33,705 bases of DNA from Candidatus Zhuqueibacterota bacterium (GTDB lineage: Bacteria; Zhuqueibacterota; QNDG01; JABMRT01): positions 1 to 33,705 of the forward strand of contig JABMRT010000129.1 of NCBI GenBank assembly GCA_013202295.1, given 5' to 3'. A program made the position numbers and the translations under genes. This document shows, in pieces, positions 33,018 to 33,705 of this stretch (within the stretch, counting starts at the first letter, position 1; the number at the start of each line of letters is the position of its first letter). The notes beneath the pieces were generated by a model. That model did no database searches and was not told the DNA's origin. It was given only the letters and a program-made list of their open reading frames with translations.

Positions 33018-33043
33018 ACCGGACCGGCTGGAGTCCGGAAATT

Positions 33044-33649
33044 ATGTTTAATACATTTGTACTGGCAACATTAAATCATAATAAAGTTAAAGAAGTACAA
33101 GACGTTTTTTGTCAAGAAAAGTGGAAACTGGTTTCACTTCATGAATTTATAGAGGCAAAACCTCCGAAAGAGGATGGTGAAACCTTTACTGAGAATGCTC
33201 TAATCAAGGCACGTGCGGCTTATGGGTTAACGAAGCTTCCCTGCCTGGCCGATGATTCAGGTCTTGAAGTGGATGCACTTGAGGGGCACCCCGGGATATA
33301 TTCAAGCCGCTTCGCCGGCGAGCATGCTACGGATCAGGAGAACAATCAGAAGCTTCTGAAAATGCTTACCAGTAAATCTGACAAAGAACGTACTGCCCGA
33401 TTTAAATGTGCAGTTGCACTTGTGGCGGATGAAGTTGAATATACGGTTGAAGGCGCTTGTGAAGGATACATCATCAATCAACCGCGGGGTGATGATGGTT
33501 TTGGATATGATCCGCTTTTTCTTGTGCCGAATCTTGGTAAAACATTTGCAGAGATTCCTCTGAAACAAAAAAATCAGATCAGTCACCGCAGTATTGCTTT
33601 TAAGAGAATGGCTCAATTGATCCATCAGTTGGACTTGAAAGAGATTTAA
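33044..33649 (+). CDS. rdgB: Non-canonical purine NTP pyrophosphatase, RdgB/HAM1 family
   Basis: A 201-residue enzyme that hydrolyses XTP, ITP and dITP to monophosphates so that deaminated purines are kept out of DNA and RNA. LATLNHNKVKEVQ near the start, LADDSGLEVDALEGHPGIYSSRFAGEHATD in the middle (metal- and base-binding residues) and the late GDDGFGYDPLFLVP, KTFAEIPLKQKNQISHRSIAF are the full family signature at normal length. The start is the ATG at 33044; GGAG (33030-33033) lies in a small hairpin CCGGAC (33019-33024) with GTCCGG (33033-33038). A tRNA gene follows 11 bases after the stop. Confidence 0.96.
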   Translation: MFNTFVLATLNHNKVKEVQDVFCQEKWKLVSLHEFIEAKPPKEDGETFTENALIKARAAYGLTKLPCLADDSGLEVDALEGHPGIYSSRFAGEHATDQENNQKLLKMLTSKSDKERTARFKCAVALVADEVEYTVEGACEGYIINQPRGDDGFGYDPLFLVPNLGKTFAEIPLKQKNQISHRSIAFKRMAQLIHQLDLKEI

Positions 33650-33660
33650 AAAATATTATT

Positions 33661-33705
33661 CGGGGCGTAGCGCAGTCCGGTTAGCGCACCTGCTTTGGGA
33701 GCAGG
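33661..33705 (+). tRNA. tRNA-Pro (anticodon TGG), 5' part, cut by the window end
   Basis: The 45 bases show the 5' acceptor arm CGGGGCG, positions 8-9 TA, a D-arm (GCGC at 33670-33673 with GCGC at 33684-33687) and a full anticodon arm: CCTGC (33689-33693), loop TTTGGGA with anticodon TGG at 33696-33698, GCAGG (33701-33705). The first base C is typical of bacterial tRNA-Pro. The variable loop, T-arm and 3' acceptor strand lie outside the window. Confidence 0.95.

Noticed and set aside
1-33705. Search for IS elements, integrases, toxin-antitoxin pairs, defence genes and prophage.
   Set aside because: None of the credible genes encodes a transposase, integrase, nuclease or toxin family, and no terminal repeats with target duplications were seen.

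Overview
The window reads as a chromosomal segment of an uncultured member of the FCB superphylum, in the range of Calditrichota, KSB1, Marinimicrobia or Ignavibacteria. Three large exported proteins end in a type IX secretion (T9SS type A) sorting domain with the YPNPFNP signature, and a PorX-type regulator (receiver plus PglZ phosphatase domain) is present. Many genes have strong GGAGG-type Shine-Dalgarno sites, and several promoters look like ordinary TTGACA/TATAAT. Both points argue against typical Bacteroidota, which mostly lack SD sites and use a different promoter consensus. The lineage call is inference from these features; no 16S gene is visible.

Left part (about 1-15.7 kb, all on the minus strand): an accessory and secreted-protein region. 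Reading in the direction of transcription, it starts with a 2377-residue T9SS-sorted adhesin-like giant (8-blade propeller-like repeats, 5 Ig/FN3-like modules, 13 cadherin-like/putative Ig repeats, sorting domain). Next come a minimal DksA/TraR zinc-finger protein, a run of CAP-domain protein, stand-alone pyruvate-kinase C-terminal domain protein and S9 peptidase, and then a small exported protein whose sorting-domain halves appear in swapped order. After these come an Smr-domain protein followed by a multi-hairpin element, and two T9SS cargo proteins built of tandem duplicated domains. Hairpin terminators separate most of these units.

Right part (about 16.2-33.7 kb, all on the plus strand): compact housekeeping operons. 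First come porX-like, tsaE, tsaB, rimI, accD and surE (T9SS control, t6A tRNA modification, protein acetylation, fatty acid synthesis, nucleotide phosphatase). These are followed by guaA, glmS, a TPR plus periplasmic-binding-fold (LpoA-like) protein and pgeF, which together suggest a link between amino-sugar supply and peptidoglycan. Two outer-membrane barrel proteins, holA, and an ECF sigma factor with its zinc-binding membrane anti-sigma factor come next. After a terminator and a new promoter there is a membrane-anchored double-GAF protein, a 63-residue Cys-rich protein, rdgB, and the 5' part of a tRNA-Pro(TGG) cut by the window end.

The two halves diverge from a 483-base intergenic region that holds the porX-like promoter and several dyad-symmetric sequences. 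The strongest candidates for something new are the apparently permuted sorting domain (4003-4452), the nested hairpin element at 3601-3703, and the tandem domain of the 1631-3382 protein, which I cannot assign to a family. No IS element, prophage, CRISPR array or defence system is visible.
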